Shown here piece after piece: positions 52,459-61,486 of a stretch of 64,000 nucleotides of DNA; the first letter of the stretch is position 1, and each line of letters begins with the position of its first letter. A program made the position numbers and the translations under genes. The notes below the pieces were generated by a model, which did no database searches, had not been told where the DNA came from, and saw nothing but the letters and a program-made list of their open reading frames with translations. Source of the DNA: Hyphomicrobiaceae bacterium (GTDB lineage Bacteria > Pseudomonadota > Alphaproteobacteria > Rhizobiales > Hyphomicrobiaceae); the NCBI GenBank assembly GCA_041397645.1, contig JAWKWE010000005.1, forward strand, positions 248,001 to 312,000, given 5' to 3'.

Positions 52459-52510
52459 TCTGCCCCTCGACGCTGTCGCACGTTCTTAGCAATTATCTAT
52501 CCAGATCAGT

Positions 52511-53899
52511 ATGACAAAGCATAGCCTCAACAGGCCGAATGTTCTTTTCATTGTCGCCGATGATTTGAACTCGTGGATAGAACCTCTGGGTCGTCATCCA
52601 CAGGTTCGTACTCCAAACATCAATCGTATGGCAGAACGTGGTGTCGTGTTCAGTCGCGCCTACTGCACTGCGCCCTACTGCAATGCCAGCCGGATGTCTG
52701 TTTTTACTGGATGCTTGCCAGAGAAGACAGGAGTTTACGCCAATGAAGCGTTTTGGGAGTCGCCCATTCGGCGTCCGACGTTTGTGGAACATTTTCGCAA
52801 GGAGGGATATTATTGCTTTGGTGCGGGTAAAGTATTTCACGGCGCATTCGACTATGCGAGGGCAGGTCGCGAGCGCGCAACGAACGCGATTTGGCGCGAT
52901 ATTCAAAACCGCGACTTCGTTTGGGATCAATTTCATCCGAACCAAACTGAACCCATGCCGGTCAATAGACCGCTCAATGGTATGTTCGACTTCGACAACT
53001 TCGAGAATGTTTCACCTTGGAATCACCTTTTCGATTGGGGGGTGTTGCCCTCTGATCGAGAGGGAGAAATGCCAGATACCCGCACAGCGGCTTTGGCAGA
53101 AGAGTTTTTGAACAGACCACATGCTGTGCCATTTTTTTGCGCCGTGGGCCTCTATAAGCCTCATCTGCCATGGTATGTCCCACAGCGATTTTATGATCTT
53201 TACCCGCTCGATTCGGTTGCGCTTCCCTTTGTGAAGGAGGATGACCTTGATGACGTGCCCGAAATTGCGCGAAAATGGGCGTTGAGTCCGCCTGACCACG
53301 AAACAGTGACGCGTCATGGCCAATGGCGTCAGGCCGTCCAGGGATACCTTGCATCGATTTCTTACTGCGACAACATCATAGGCCGGATCCTCGCCGCATT
53401 TGATCAATCACCACATCGCGACAACACCATTATCGTTCTTTGGGGCGACAATGGTTTTCATCTAGGCGAGAAGCTGCACTGGCGTAAGTTCGTGCTTTGG
53501 GAGGAGGCGACGCGCGTGCCATTTATTTTTGTGCCTCCACCCTCATGTGGGAGCAGCATTTCGGGGGTGGCGTCGCCCGTGAGTCTGGTGGACCTCTTTC
53601 CGACCCTTTGTGACTATGCAGGGATCCCTTCGATCGATGGCACGGATGGGGTTTCCTTAGCGCCGCTTATTCGGGGAGACCGGCGGGAGCTTGATCGTCC
53701 CGCAATTATGACCTGGCAACGCGGCAATCATTCGATGCGAATATCGCAGTGGCGGTATACCCGTTATCACGATGGCAGCGAAGAGCTATACGATCAGCAC
53801 GACGATCAATATGAGTGGACAAATCGCGCTAGCGATTCTCGGTTCGTGAGCGTTTTAGAAAGCATGCGCACCGAGTTTGAGCGGGCTTTGGGTAATTGA
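52511..53899 (+). CDS. Type I sulfatase, iduronate-2-sulfatase/choline-sulfatase-like
   Basis: 462 residues. Metal-binding FIVADDLN (Asp17, Asp18), formylglycine motif in YCNASRMSVFTG (Cys57; C-x-A-x-R form instead of the usual C-x-P-x-R), and YKPHLPWYVPQRFYDLYPLD plus WGDNGFHLGEKLHW with the catalytic His/Lys and metal Asp/Asn. Cleaves a sulfate ester, after conversion of Cys57 by formylglycine-generating enzyme (not encoded here). No signal peptide, so cytoplasmic unless the start is wrong. Divergent from a sulfotransferase. Confidence 0.88.
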   Translation: MTKHSLNRPNVLFIVADDLNSWIEPLGRHPQVRTPNINRMAERGVVFSRAYCTAPYCNASRMSVFTGCLPEKTGVYANEAFWESPIRRPTFVEHFRKEGYYCFGAGKVFHGAFDYARAGRERATNAIWRDIQNRDFVWDQFHPNQTEPMPVNRPLNGMFDFDNFENVSPWNHLFDWGVLPSDREGEMPDTRTAALAEEFLNRPHAVPFFCAVGLYKPHLPWYVPQRFYDLYPLDSVALPFVKEDDLDDVPEIARKWALSPPDHETVTRHGQWRQAVQGYLASISYCDNIIGRILAAFDQSPHRDNTIIVLWGDNGFHLGEKLHWRKFVLWEEATRVPFIFVPPPSCGSSISGVASPVSLVDLFPTLCDYAGIPSIDGTDGVSLAPLIRGDRRELDRPAIMTWQRGNHSMRISQWRYTRYHDGSEELYDQHDDQYEWTNRASDSRFVSVLESMRTEFERALGN

Positions 53900-54006
53900 C
53901 AGTTCAGTGGGGCCGACGCATTCGGGGTCTACAGTCGACAGGGGCTGTCGCTATCGAGGCGGTGCGGTCACCGTGAGAAAATCCTGAAAAGACGCGAGTG
54001 GTATCG

Positions 54007-54082
54007 TGGTGGGCCCGGCAGGGATCGAACCTGCAACCAGACGGTTATGAGCCGCCAGCTCTAACCATTGAGCTACGGGCCC
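54007..54082 (-). tRNA. tRNA with anticodon CAT, probably tRNA-Ile2
   Basis: Folds with acceptor GGGCCCG/CGGGCCC, D arm GCTC-AATGGTTA-GAGC, anticodon stem GGCGG with CCGTC, loop CTCATAA (anticodon CAT), T arm GCAGG-TTCGATC-CCTGC, and a coded CCA (54007-54009). The GGCGG-CTCATAA arm and TGG variable region resemble E. coli tRNA-Ile2 rather than elongator Met, so C34 would be lysidine-modified; Met is the alternative. Its 3' end faces the sulfation block. Confidence 0.9.
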
Positions 54083-54289
54083 CCCTTGGCGGGCTGAAAA
54101 CTCCAAGCCATGCCAGCCCATTCGAGTATGCGAGACGCGGCCCAAACGCAACCCAAGGATTGCCTTCAATTCTCCGTCTTAGGCCTATAGCCGGGTGAGA
54201 AACGGCCCTGGCGCATTTGCGCCTTGGTGCCGCAGTCCCCCCCGCGTTCATCGGAATGCCAGTTGTGCCATCTGCCAGGGAATAGTTCG

Positions 54290-55045
54290 ATGCCGAAGTT
54301 TGCCCCCGCCCTCGTGTTCGCCGCCGTTGTTGCGCCGGTTCTTGCCGGTAGTGCGTTACTTCATTCGTGGCCGGCGCGCGCTCAGGATGCCCCCCAGATA
54401 TCATCTCAGGAAAAGTCCATGGATCGTACCGTAACCGTCTCGGCCAGCGCCATCGTTTCCGCAACACCTGACCAGGCAACGATACAAACAGGCGTGACAA
54501 GCGAAGGACCAACAGCTCGCGAGGCACTATCGAAAAATTCGGCCGACATGGCGAAGGTCGTCGCTGAGTTGAAAAAGGCCGGGATTGAACCCAAGGATAT
54601 CCAGACAACCCAGTTCAACGTCGAGCCGGTCTATATCTATCCCAAGGATAGCCAGTCACCCAAGATCACCGGCTATCGTGCACACAACATGGTCGCCGTG
54701 ATGGTCCGAGACCTCGATAAGCTGGGTGTGGTGCTCGACCAACTTGTGAGTGCCGGCGCCAACCAGATGAACGGCATCTCGTTTGACGTTTCGCAAGCCG
54801 AGACATTGAAGGATGCGGCGCGCAAGCAGGCCATCGCTAATGCGTTGCGTCGTGCAAAGCTCTATGCCGAGGCCGCAGGCGCGGAAGTTGGTGAGATCGT
54901 ACAGATCCAGGAAGACGTGAGTTTTTCCGGATCGCGCCCGATGGCGTTCAAGCAGGCGCGCGCCGCCATGGCCGAATCCGTTCCCGTTGAGCGCGGCTCG
55001 CAGGATCTCGATGCGCGGGTAACTGCAACGTGGAGATTGAAGTGA
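54290..55045 (+). CDS. SIMPL (DUF541) domain periplasmic protein
   Basis: About 251 residues from ATG 54290 with AGGGAATAG upstream. Signal peptide (KFAPALVFAAVVAPVLAGSA), SIMPL domain: DRTVTVSASAIVSATPDQAT, IEPKDIQTTQFNVEPVYIY, GYRAHNMVAVMVRDLDKLG, LRRAKLYAEAAGAEVGEIVQ. Close to YggE-like proteins, which bind outer-membrane/oxidative-stress partners; molecular role unknown. Runs toward the acyltransferase gene on the other strand. Confidence 0.9.
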   Translation: MPKFAPALVFAAVVAPVLAGSALLHSWPARAQDAPQISSQEKSMDRTVTVSASAIVSATPDQATIQTGVTSEGPTAREALSKNSADMAKVVAELKKAGIEPKDIQTTQFNVEPVYIYPKDSQSPKITGYRAHNMVAVMVRDLDKLGVVLDQLVSAGANQMNGISFDVSQAETLKDAARKQAIANALRRAKLYAEAAGAEVGEIVQIQEDVSFSGSRPMAFKQARAAMAESVPVERGSQDLDARVTATWRLK

Positions 55046-55090
55046 GGGAGATTGAGGCGAGGGCGATTGAAGTCTCGCTGATGCGCGGGG

Positions 55091-56011
55091 CTAACTCCAG
55101 CGGCGGTTCGACCACATCCACTGCTCGGGCGTTTCGCGCACCCACTCTTCGAACTGGCGTGTCATCGCAGCCGTCACCCATTTCACGTCTTCGCTCTGGT
55201 TCGCGGTGCGGGGAACCTTGAGTTCCTTGAGTTCGATAACGAAGCGGCTTTCCGCACCCTGGCGTACGCATCGCGACATCCAGATGCGTCCACCCGTGCG
55301 GCGTGCAATCATGGCGGGAATCGTAACGGTCGGAGCGTCCTTGCCAAAGAAGGGTACGGGAAGCCCGGTGCGATCATAGAGATCACACACCACCCCCAAA
55401 CGCCCGCCTTGGCGCACGTAGTCCATGATGGCGCGTGCGGTCTTTTGGCTTTCGCCATGGCTGCCTTCAACCCTGCCGCGGCCGAAGAGGCCGCCGGGAT
55501 AAAGGTCCTTGCGTTGGTCGCGCAGAAACTGATCGACGTAGGGATTGTTGACGGAGCGGTAGACCGCGGCCGGCTGGGCGCCTGCCAGCGTCAGCGGCCA
55601 GATGGCCAGTTCCCAATTGCCTAGATGCAACGAGCAACCCACAATCGGGCCCAGCTTGTCGCGATATCGATCGAAGACCTTTGCATTCGCAATGGTGATG
55701 CGAGAAGGGTCTTTGATCAAACGGTCGATCTGCATCGTTTCCGCCATTACGCGACCGAGATTTTCCCAGGCGGCCAGCGCGATGCGCTCGCGTTCTGATG
55801 GTGTCATGTCTGGGAACGCGATTGCGAGATTGGCAAGCGCGCGCTTATGGCGCTTTGGGCTTAGGATCGGCGCCAGCCTGCGCCACCAGCGGGCCGAAAA
55901 CGCGGTTGCGCGGTCGAGCGGAACGGCGCGCACCCCCGCTACCAAGGTGCGCAGCAATGCATATTCCAAACGGAACTGCAGGTCTCTCAAGCGCGAGGCG
56001 GGAGCCGTCAT
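55091..56011 (-). CDS. LpxL/HtrB-like lipid A or lysophospholipid acyltransferase
   Basis: About 306 residues from ATG 56011 (frame opens at 56077). Catalytic H-x4-E motif in CSLHLGNWELAIWPL, then VYRSVNNPYVDQFL, GRLGVVCDLYDRTGLPVPFF and a C-terminal PEQWMWSNRRW, all typical of the LpxL/LpxM family that adds a secondary acyl chain to lipid A from acyl-ACP. It may work with the non-canonical ACP at 46757 (inference). Only 89 bases separate it from the UbiH-like gene on the same strand. Confidence 0.88.
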   Translation of the reverse strand: MTAPASRLRDLQFRLEYALLRTLVAGVRAVPLDRATAFSARWWRRLAPILSPKRHKRALANLAIAFPDMTPSERERIALAAWENLGRVMAETMQIDRLIKDPSRITIANAKVFDRYRDKLGPIVGCSLHLGNWELAIWPLTLAGAQPAAVYRSVNNPYVDQFLRDQRKDLYPGGLFGRGRVEGSHGESQKTARAIMDYVRQGGRLGVVCDLYDRTGLPVPFFGKDAPTVTIPAMIARRTGGRIWMSRCVRQGAESRFVIELKELKVPRTANQSEDVKWVTAAMTRQFEEWVRETPEQWMWSNRRWS

Positions 56012-56100
56012 TGCGACCGGTCGGACTTTCTGTTGGTGCTTTTCCCTTAGGTCCCCTGATGGAGAATGCAGCCGCATCCGTCAAGGCGGCGACTTAGTCA

Positions 56101-57291
56101 TTAGGGGTGCATAAGCCGGGGTGTAGCGAAAGAGGGAGTGATCCCTTCCCGCATCACCTGATGGCGCAGTGGCGCGATTGTTTTGAGTGCCAGAATGCCT
56201 GCACCGCGGGCGATATGGACCGGAAGATATTCTGAAAGCAGCGATTTGTTCATGACGTCGATCGTCCAGACCCGAGCGCTTACATCGTGTCGCCGCCGCG
56301 CTTCGTAGGCTGAGAGGACCTCGTTAGACCCAGGATCTTTTCCGCAGGCAATAGCGTCGGCGGCAAGCTCCGCCAGCGTTGCGCCGTCACGCAGCGACAG
56401 GTTCAGGCCTTGGGCCCCGATCGGCGGAATGATATGGGCCGATTCGCCTATCAGTCCGATGCGGTTGCGCCCCAACACCCGAGCTGTTTGGCCAGAAAGG
56501 GGAAAGACCCGGCGCGGAGAAAATCCACTCATTGTGCCAAGGATACCCCCGACGTGGACCTTCAGCGCCCGATTGAATTCGGTCTCCGAGAGCGCCGCCA
56601 GGCGAGCCGCTTCCTCAGGCGTGTCGACCCAGACGAGGCTCGACGCGTTGCCGGGCATTGGCACGACTGTGAGAGGGCCTGCGCGTCTATGCAACTCTGT
56701 CGAGATTTGTTGGTGCGCGCGCGTATGGGCAAAGGTCGCGACGACTGCAGCTTGCGGATACGTCCAGCGCTCGGTCTCAATTCCGGCAGCTTCGCGGGCG
56801 AGCGAATTGCGTCCATCGGCGCCAGCGACCAGGCTGGTCTCAACAACGTCGCCGTCGTGCATTTGCAAAACGGCGCGATTGCTTCCGATGTTGATGCCTT
56901 TCACTCCCGTGTTTGAGATGCGGAAGAGACGGTTCGCGGCGACGTTCTCGAGTGCCGCGGTGAGGCCACCCGTGGGGACGTTGTATCCGAAGGCATCAAG
57001 ACCGATCTCGTGGGCCCAGAAGGTGACCTCCGGCGCGCGCAACAGGCCGCCGGTGGAGTCGATGAGCCGGATCGCTTTGATGGGTTCGCTTTGATCCTTG
57101 ATCGCGTCCCACGCACCGATCCGACGCAGCATTTCGATCGAGCCTTGAAACAGCGCCGCGGTGCGACCGTCTTTAGGGTCGGAGATCGGTCCGACCACGG
57201 CAGTGCATACGCCAAGGTGAGCAAATGCCAAGCCTGCTGCCAGTCCTGCCGGACCCGCGCCAACGACTACCGCTTGAAGACCCTTTGTCAT
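56101..57291 (-). CDS. UbiH/COQ6-family FAD monooxygenase
   Basis: 396 residues. FAD motifs VVVGAGPAGLAAGLAFAHLG, VAGADGRNSLAREAAG (DG motif) and IGLIGESAHIIPPIGAQGLN (GD-like motif, here GES). Family members hydroxylate ring positions in ubiquinone biosynthesis; which position is not evident, and UbiL-type enzymes of alphaproteobacteria are close candidates. The second FAD motif has GES where most have GDA. First of a minus-strand pair with the acyltransferase. Confidence 0.86.
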   Translation of the reverse strand: MTKGLQAVVVGAGPAGLAAGLAFAHLGVCTAVVGPISDPKDGRTAALFQGSIEMLRRIGAWDAIKDQSEPIKAIRLIDSTGGLLRAPEVTFWAHEIGLDAFGYNVPTGGLTAALENVAANRLFRISNTGVKGINIGSNRAVLQMHDGDVVETSLVAGADGRNSLAREAAGIETERWTYPQAAVVATFAHTRAHQQISTELHRRAGPLTVVPMPGNASSLVWVDTPEEAARLAALSETEFNRALKVHVGGILGTMSGFSPRRVFPLSGQTARVLGRNRIGLIGESAHIIPPIGAQGLNLSLRDGATLAELAADAIACGKDPGSNEVLSAYEARRRHDVSARVWTIDVMNKSLLSEYLPVHIARGAGILALKTIAPLRHQVMREGITPSFATPRLMHP

Positions 57292-57542
57292 GCCGAATGT
57301 TTAAGCGCACTGCTGCGCCCAGCGCCAGATCTCGCTTTGGCGCAGGCTACTTAGGCGCGATTAGGCGGCAGCTGTGGCTCGGGCGCAACGATGTTGTCAT
57401 ACAGCCTTTAAGGACGACGGTTAATTAAACATTACGTTGGGAATGCAGAGTGGATTCGGGGTGACCGTTTCCCGGCATTTTCGGACGGTTGCATCCCGGG
57501 GGACGGGCGCAACGGGGAACAGTGAACAGAGGGGCACCGATT

Positions 57543-58862
57543 ATGTCGGCTTCTAAATTTGGTTTAGCGCAGTGCGCGTTACTGGCTGCGCTCGGGGTTT
57601 TTGCCGGTGGGATGTCCACGGCCAAGGCGGCGGATCTGGGCGGCGATTGCTGCGCCGATCTTGAAGAGCGCATTGCTGAGCTTGAGGCGACGACGGCGCG
57701 CAAAGGCAACCGCAAGGTTTCACTCACCATCACGGGTTGGGTCAACGAGGCCGTCTTCTTCTGGGATGATGGCACCGAGCAGAACGTTTACGTCGGCACG
57801 AACTCTCTGGAACAGAGCCGCGTGAAATTCACAGGCGACGCCAAAATCAATGGCGATTGGTCCGCGGGTTATACCTTAGAACTCGGCATCAACGGTCACG
57901 CATCGAACAAGTGGGACCAGAACAACATTGGCTCTTCATCAGATGGCTCGATCAGTGTTCGTAAGAGCAACTGGTTCTTGAAGAGCAAGACGCTAGGTAA
58001 GTTGACGGTCGGCCTTGATGGCACCGCGACGTACCATCTTCTTGACGATGCCGATGGCGTCAACACTCGTAACTACTCCGATGTTCAGGCCGCGGCTGTG
58101 GCTCAGGGCGCATTCCTGCTTCGGTCGGGTGGTGCGTTCATCTCTAACGGCACCTCCAACTTGCGTTGGAGCGGCATCCTTGCTGGCGTCGATAACGGCA
58201 CGGTAGGTCAGAACGGTCGCCGCAATATCGTCCGTTACGACACGCCTCAGTTTGCTGGCTTCGTCGGAACCGCCTCATGGGGTGAGGACGATATGTGGGG
58301 CGTGGCTTTGACCTACAAGAACACGCTGGGCGACTTCAAAGTCGTTGGTAAGATTGGCTACGAGCACAACGCAGACGAAGGTGTTTCGGCCTGCAACAAG
58401 CTCAAAACTGGCATGGATTGCGAATGGTGGGGTACTGCCGCGACGATCCAGCACGCTCCGACTGGCCTGTACGTTTACGGCGGCTATGCCGAGCAAGTCG
58501 ACAATACCGCTAGCTTGCCCGTAACTGCCGATGACACGAGCACGCTGTGGTTCGTTCAGGGCGGCATCGAGCAGAAGTTCATTGATCTAGGTAAGACGAC
58601 CATCTTCGGTGAATACCGTAAGGACAACGCTGGTTCGCGGACAGACAGCTCCTTCGGAGTCGGTAACAATCCCGTCGGTTTCGTCCAAGACAGCAATCTG
58701 AAGTTCTGGGCTGCGGGTGTCGTGCAGAACATCGACGCCGCCGCGATGGATCTCTACCTGATTTACCGCCACGCCGACGGCAGCACGACCAACTCGGTTG
58801 GCGATACGCTGGACCTTGACGCCTTCGATATGGTCATGACCGGCGCACGTATCCAGTTCTGA
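57543..58862 (+). CDS. Outer-membrane porin
   Basis: About 439 residues from ATG 57543 (frame opens 57489). Signal peptide (FGLAQCALLAALGVFAGGMS), short N-terminal coiled coil (CCADLEERIAELEATTARK), then many amphipathic beta strands (SRVKFTGDAKINGDWSAGYT, TPQFAGFVGTASWGEDDMWG), ending in the aromatic MVMTGARIQF required for Bam insertion. Alphaproteobacterial Porin_2-like. Two adjacent Cys after the signal and a C-x-C pair (SACNKLKTGMDCEW) suggest disulfides. Followed by a terminator. Confidence 0.9.
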   Translation: MSASKFGLAQCALLAALGVFAGGMSTAKAADLGGDCCADLEERIAELEATTARKGNRKVSLTITGWVNEAVFFWDDGTEQNVYVGTNSLEQSRVKFTGDAKINGDWSAGYTLELGINGHASNKWDQNNIGSSSDGSISVRKSNWFLKSKTLGKLTVGLDGTATYHLLDDADGVNTRNYSDVQAAAVAQGAFLLRSGGAFISNGTSNLRWSGILAGVDNGTVGQNGRRNIVRYDTPQFAGFVGTASWGEDDMWGVALTYKNTLGDFKVVGKIGYEHNADEGVSACNKLKTGMDCEWWGTAATIQHAPTGLYVYGGYAEQVDNTASLPVTADDTSTLWFVQGGIEQKFIDLGKTTIFGEYRKDNAGSRTDSSFGVGNNPVGFVQDSNLKFWAAGVVQNIDAAAMDLYLIYRHADGSTTNSVGDTLDLDAFDMVMTGARIQF

Positions 58863-58891
58863 TCCATCCCCCCGACCCGTCTGGGATGACT

Positions 58892-58923
58892 ACAGGGGGC
58901 TGCCCGAAGGGGTGGCCCCCTGT
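58892..58923 (+). terminator. Hairpin terminator after the porin gene
   Basis: ACAGGGGGC (58892-58900) pairs with GCCCCCTGT (58915-58923); a CGCTTTTTGCG stretch containing five T lies a few bases beyond. Likely rho-independent. Confidence 0.7.
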
Positions 58924-59293
58924 CTCGCTTTTTGCGAGGTGAGGCTGCAGGTCGGCGACCGCTGAAGCCCCCGGTGCATAGCGCCAACGATTCCCGATTC
59001 TTATTGGTTGTGCATTTGGAGCCGTTCAGCTCGCTTGGCTGACCCCAGAGCCGGACGTTGATGTGCGGGAGCAACTAATTTGCCAAACCGATATTTCCAA
59101 ATAATAACGTGTAATCAATGTGTTGCTGAGGTCTCCGTTTGAGTGTGCTCTTGCAGTACTATGACATCGAGAACACACGGAACTCAGGAAATGGCGCTCT
59201 TTTCGGTCATTTGGGGTTGCTGCCATTGTCTTTCCAAAAGCGAGGCCGCATTTTACCGGCGTGTGCGTGCTTTCGTGGCATGGCGGGGTAGAC

Positions 59294-59632
59294 GTGAAGA
59301 AGATCGGTTTAGTCGCAACGTTGGGTGCGTTAATGCTGGCTGTCGCCGGCACAGCGTCTGTTGCGCTCGAAGAGCAAAAGGGTCCTGCCGCGCCTGCTGG
59401 CGCCGAAGCGGGCGCTGCGGTGCGTGATGCTGCACCTCCGGCTAAGACGGAAGGCACCGAAATTCGTATTCCGGGGCTGGGTAAGCTGGGCACGTTGCCG
59501 AAAATGGATTTTGGTCTGGAACTTCTTTATGGGGCGACCGAAACCGGACCGGCGACACAGGAGCCATCCAAGCTCGACGATAGCTTGCCGGATGATCTGA
59601 CCATCCGCGGATCGGTCAAGCATCGGTTCTAG
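59294..59632 (+). CDS. Small exported protein, function unknown
   Basis: About 112 residues from GTG 59294 after GGCGGGGTAG (the frame opens at 59261). Signal peptide VKKIGLVATLGALMLAVAGT, Ala/Pro-rich linker (about 35-60), then a C-terminal domain RIPGLGKLGTLPKMDFGLELL ending in LTIRGSVKHRF. The terminal aromatic residue and short amphipathic strands hint at an outer-membrane association, but this is weak. No family recognised. A clear terminator follows. Confidence 0.68.
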   Translation: MKKIGLVATLGALMLAVAGTASVALEEQKGPAAPAGAEAGAAVRDAAPPAKTEGTEIRIPGLGKLGTLPKMDFGLELLYGATETGPATQEPSKLDDSLPDDLTIRGSVKHRF

Positions 59633-59667
59633 TGGTTCGAAAAGCTGCAAGGCTGGGATCACCACGT

Positions 59668-59693
59668 GGGGCGCTTTGCGCCCCTTTTATTTT
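59668..59693 (+). terminator. Rho-independent terminator
   Basis: GGGGCGC/GCGCCCC stem with TTT loop (59668-59684), followed by TTTTATTTT. Confidence 0.9.
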
Positions 59694-59802
59694 GGGAACG
59701 ACACGCCTCGCATTCGGCTGCCGCCTCCCAAGGTGAAGCTTGCTCCTCTCTACGCTGTGACAATCGGCGCAAGCGAGAACAGGCAACGGGCATTGACCCA
59801 TA

Positions 59803-59820
59803 TATTAGATGAATCTAATT
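59803..59820. promoter_or_regulatory. Palindrome ATTAGAT-GA-ATCTAAT upstream of ccoG
   Basis: ATTAGAT and ATCTAAT are a perfect 7-bp inverted repeat with 2-base centre, in an A/T-rich 30-base stretch between the terminator and ccoG (about 160 bases before its ATG). The TTAGA-4-TCTAA core resembles the iron control element (Irr box) I recall from Rhizobiales. Could instead be an FNR-type site, but TTGAT-4-ATCAA is not present. Confidence 0.42.
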
Positions 59821-59981
59821 TAATAACGGTATCGAATTGTCGCTCGTCGCTCCGCGTTTGAGGTGCGTCAAGGACTTGGCCTGCCGATGGCGCTTGCGTT
59901 TTCTGCAAGTCGTTGCGGCGATTGTTTTCTCCTCGCACGCACGATGGCGGCGGAAGCCCCCAGGGCTCTAGGAAGGGGACT

Positions 59982-61472
59982 ATGAGCACTCACACGATCA
60001 TCGAAGCAGCGCATGGCGTTGAGCGTCATGACGTCGACGCGGTCAACGCCAAGGAGGCCCGTAGCCAATATGCGGGCCGTCAGAAGATCTACCCCAAGCG
60101 TGGATCGGGCTTCTTCCGAAATATTAAGTGGGTGGTCATGGCTGTCACCATGACCGTCTATTATCTTTTGCCATGGGTCCGCTGGGATCGCGGTCCGGGT
60201 GTCCCCAACCAGGCATTCCTCATCGATATGGCGCACGAGCGCCTCTACTTCTTCTGGTTCGAACTTTGGCCGCAGGAACTCTACCTCATCACCGGCTTCC
60301 TAGTGATGTCGGCGTTGGCGCTCTTTCTGTTCACCGCCATCGCCGGTCGCGTTTGGTGCGGGTATTTGTGCTGGCAGACTGTCTGGACTGACCTGATGGT
60401 GGCGGTGGAACGCTTCTGGCAGGGCGACCGCAACGCGCGCATCCGGCTCGATAAGGAGCCTTGGAGCGGGTCCAAGATCTTCAAGAAGGTAATGACCCAC
60501 GTCACCTGGCTTCTCATAGCCGCCGCGACGGGCGGCGCATTCGTGCTCTACTTCCGCGATGCGCCAACGCTGTTTGGCGAGTTCTTCACCGGCCAGGCGT
60601 CGATGACGACGTACATCTTCTTCGGCTTGCTGACGTTCTTCACCTACCTGATGGGCGGCATCGCACGTGAGCAGGTCTGCATCTACATGTGTCCGTGGCC
60701 GCGTATTCAGGGCGCGATGCTCGATCAGGATTCGCTCTTCATTACCTACCGCGATTTCCGTGGCGAGCCGCGCGGTCCTCATCGCAAGGGGCAGCCCTGG
60801 GAAGGCCGAGGCGATTGCATCGATTGCAAAGCCTGCGTCGCGGTCTGCCCCATGGGCATCGACATCCGTGACGGACCACAACTTGAATGCATTCAATGCG
60901 GTCTATGCATCGACGCGTGTAACGAGATCATGGGCAAGGTCGACAGGCCGCAGAACCTGATCGCTTACGACACGTTCCGCAGCCTGCAATCCGAAGAGAA
61001 GGGCGGGAGCCTGCAGCTTCGCCTGGTACGACCCAGGACGATGATCTACGCTGGCACTCTTGCCTTGGTTGTAAGCATCGTTTTGTTCTTCACGCTTAAT
61101 CGCTCGATGCTGGGGTTGAACGCAGTAGCTGATCGTAATCCGCTCTTTGTCACGCTGTCCGATGGCAGTGTGCGCAACACGTTTACGCTGCGCGTCCTCA
61201 ACAAGAAGTACGACGAACGTACATTCAAAGTAAGAATCGAGGGATTGGAAGGCGCGAAGTTGACACCGCTCAGCCAAGCCGATACGGCCAGTGAAACGAC
61301 TATTGTCGCGCCTGCGGACGATACTGCGGAAGCGCGGGTGGCTGTCACCGTTCCACCAGCGTCCCTCAGTAAGCTTCCGTCAGGTGAAATCGTGCCTTTC
61401 GACTTCAAGCTGGAAGATATGACCGACAACAGCACCGTGACACGAGCTGTGACTTTCAGAAAGCCGCGTTGA
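59982..61472 (+). CDS. ccoG: Cytochrome cbb3 oxidase accessory protein CcoG (FixG)
   Basis: About 496 residues from ATG 59982 with AGGAAGGGG upstream (frame opens 59913). N-terminal membrane helices, then two 4Fe-4S sites: CIDCKACVAVCPMGIDI and CIQCGLCIDACNEI, and a C-terminal Ig-like periplasmic domain. CcoG is needed for copper reduction and cbb3-oxidase assembly. The structural genes ccoNOQP and ccoHIS are not visible here, so it is separated from the usual cluster. Its stop is followed 14 bases later by a ferredoxin-NADP reductase start. Confidence 0.93.
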   Translation: MSTHTIIEAAHGVERHDVDAVNAKEARSQYAGRQKIYPKRGSGFFRNIKWVVMAVTMTVYYLLPWVRWDRGPGVPNQAFLIDMAHERLYFFWFELWPQELYLITGFLVMSALALFLFTAIAGRVWCGYLCWQTVWTDLMVAVERFWQGDRNARIRLDKEPWSGSKIFKKVMTHVTWLLIAAATGGAFVLYFRDAPTLFGEFFTGQASMTTYIFFGLLTFFTYLMGGIAREQVCIYMCPWPRIQGAMLDQDSLFITYRDFRGEPRGPHRKGQPWEGRGDCIDCKACVAVCPMGIDIRDGPQLECIQCGLCIDACNEIMGKVDRPQNLIAYDTFRSLQSEEKGGSLQLRLVRPRTMIYAGTLALVVSIVLFFTLNRSMLGLNAVADRNPLFVTLSDGSVRNTFTLRVLNKKYDERTFKVRIEGLEGAKLTPLSQADTASETTIVAPADDTAEARVAVTVPPASLSKLPSGEIVPFDFKLEDMTDNSTVTRAVTFRKPR

Positions 61473-61486
61473 GGAGCAATCGCGAG

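Noticed and set aside
54007..54018. TGGTGGGCCCGG at the tRNA 3' end recurs at 19881-19892, as if an island attachment repeat
   Set aside because: Only 12 GC-rich bases match, the 34 kb between hold core genes such as mfd-side and fad genes, and there is no integrase.
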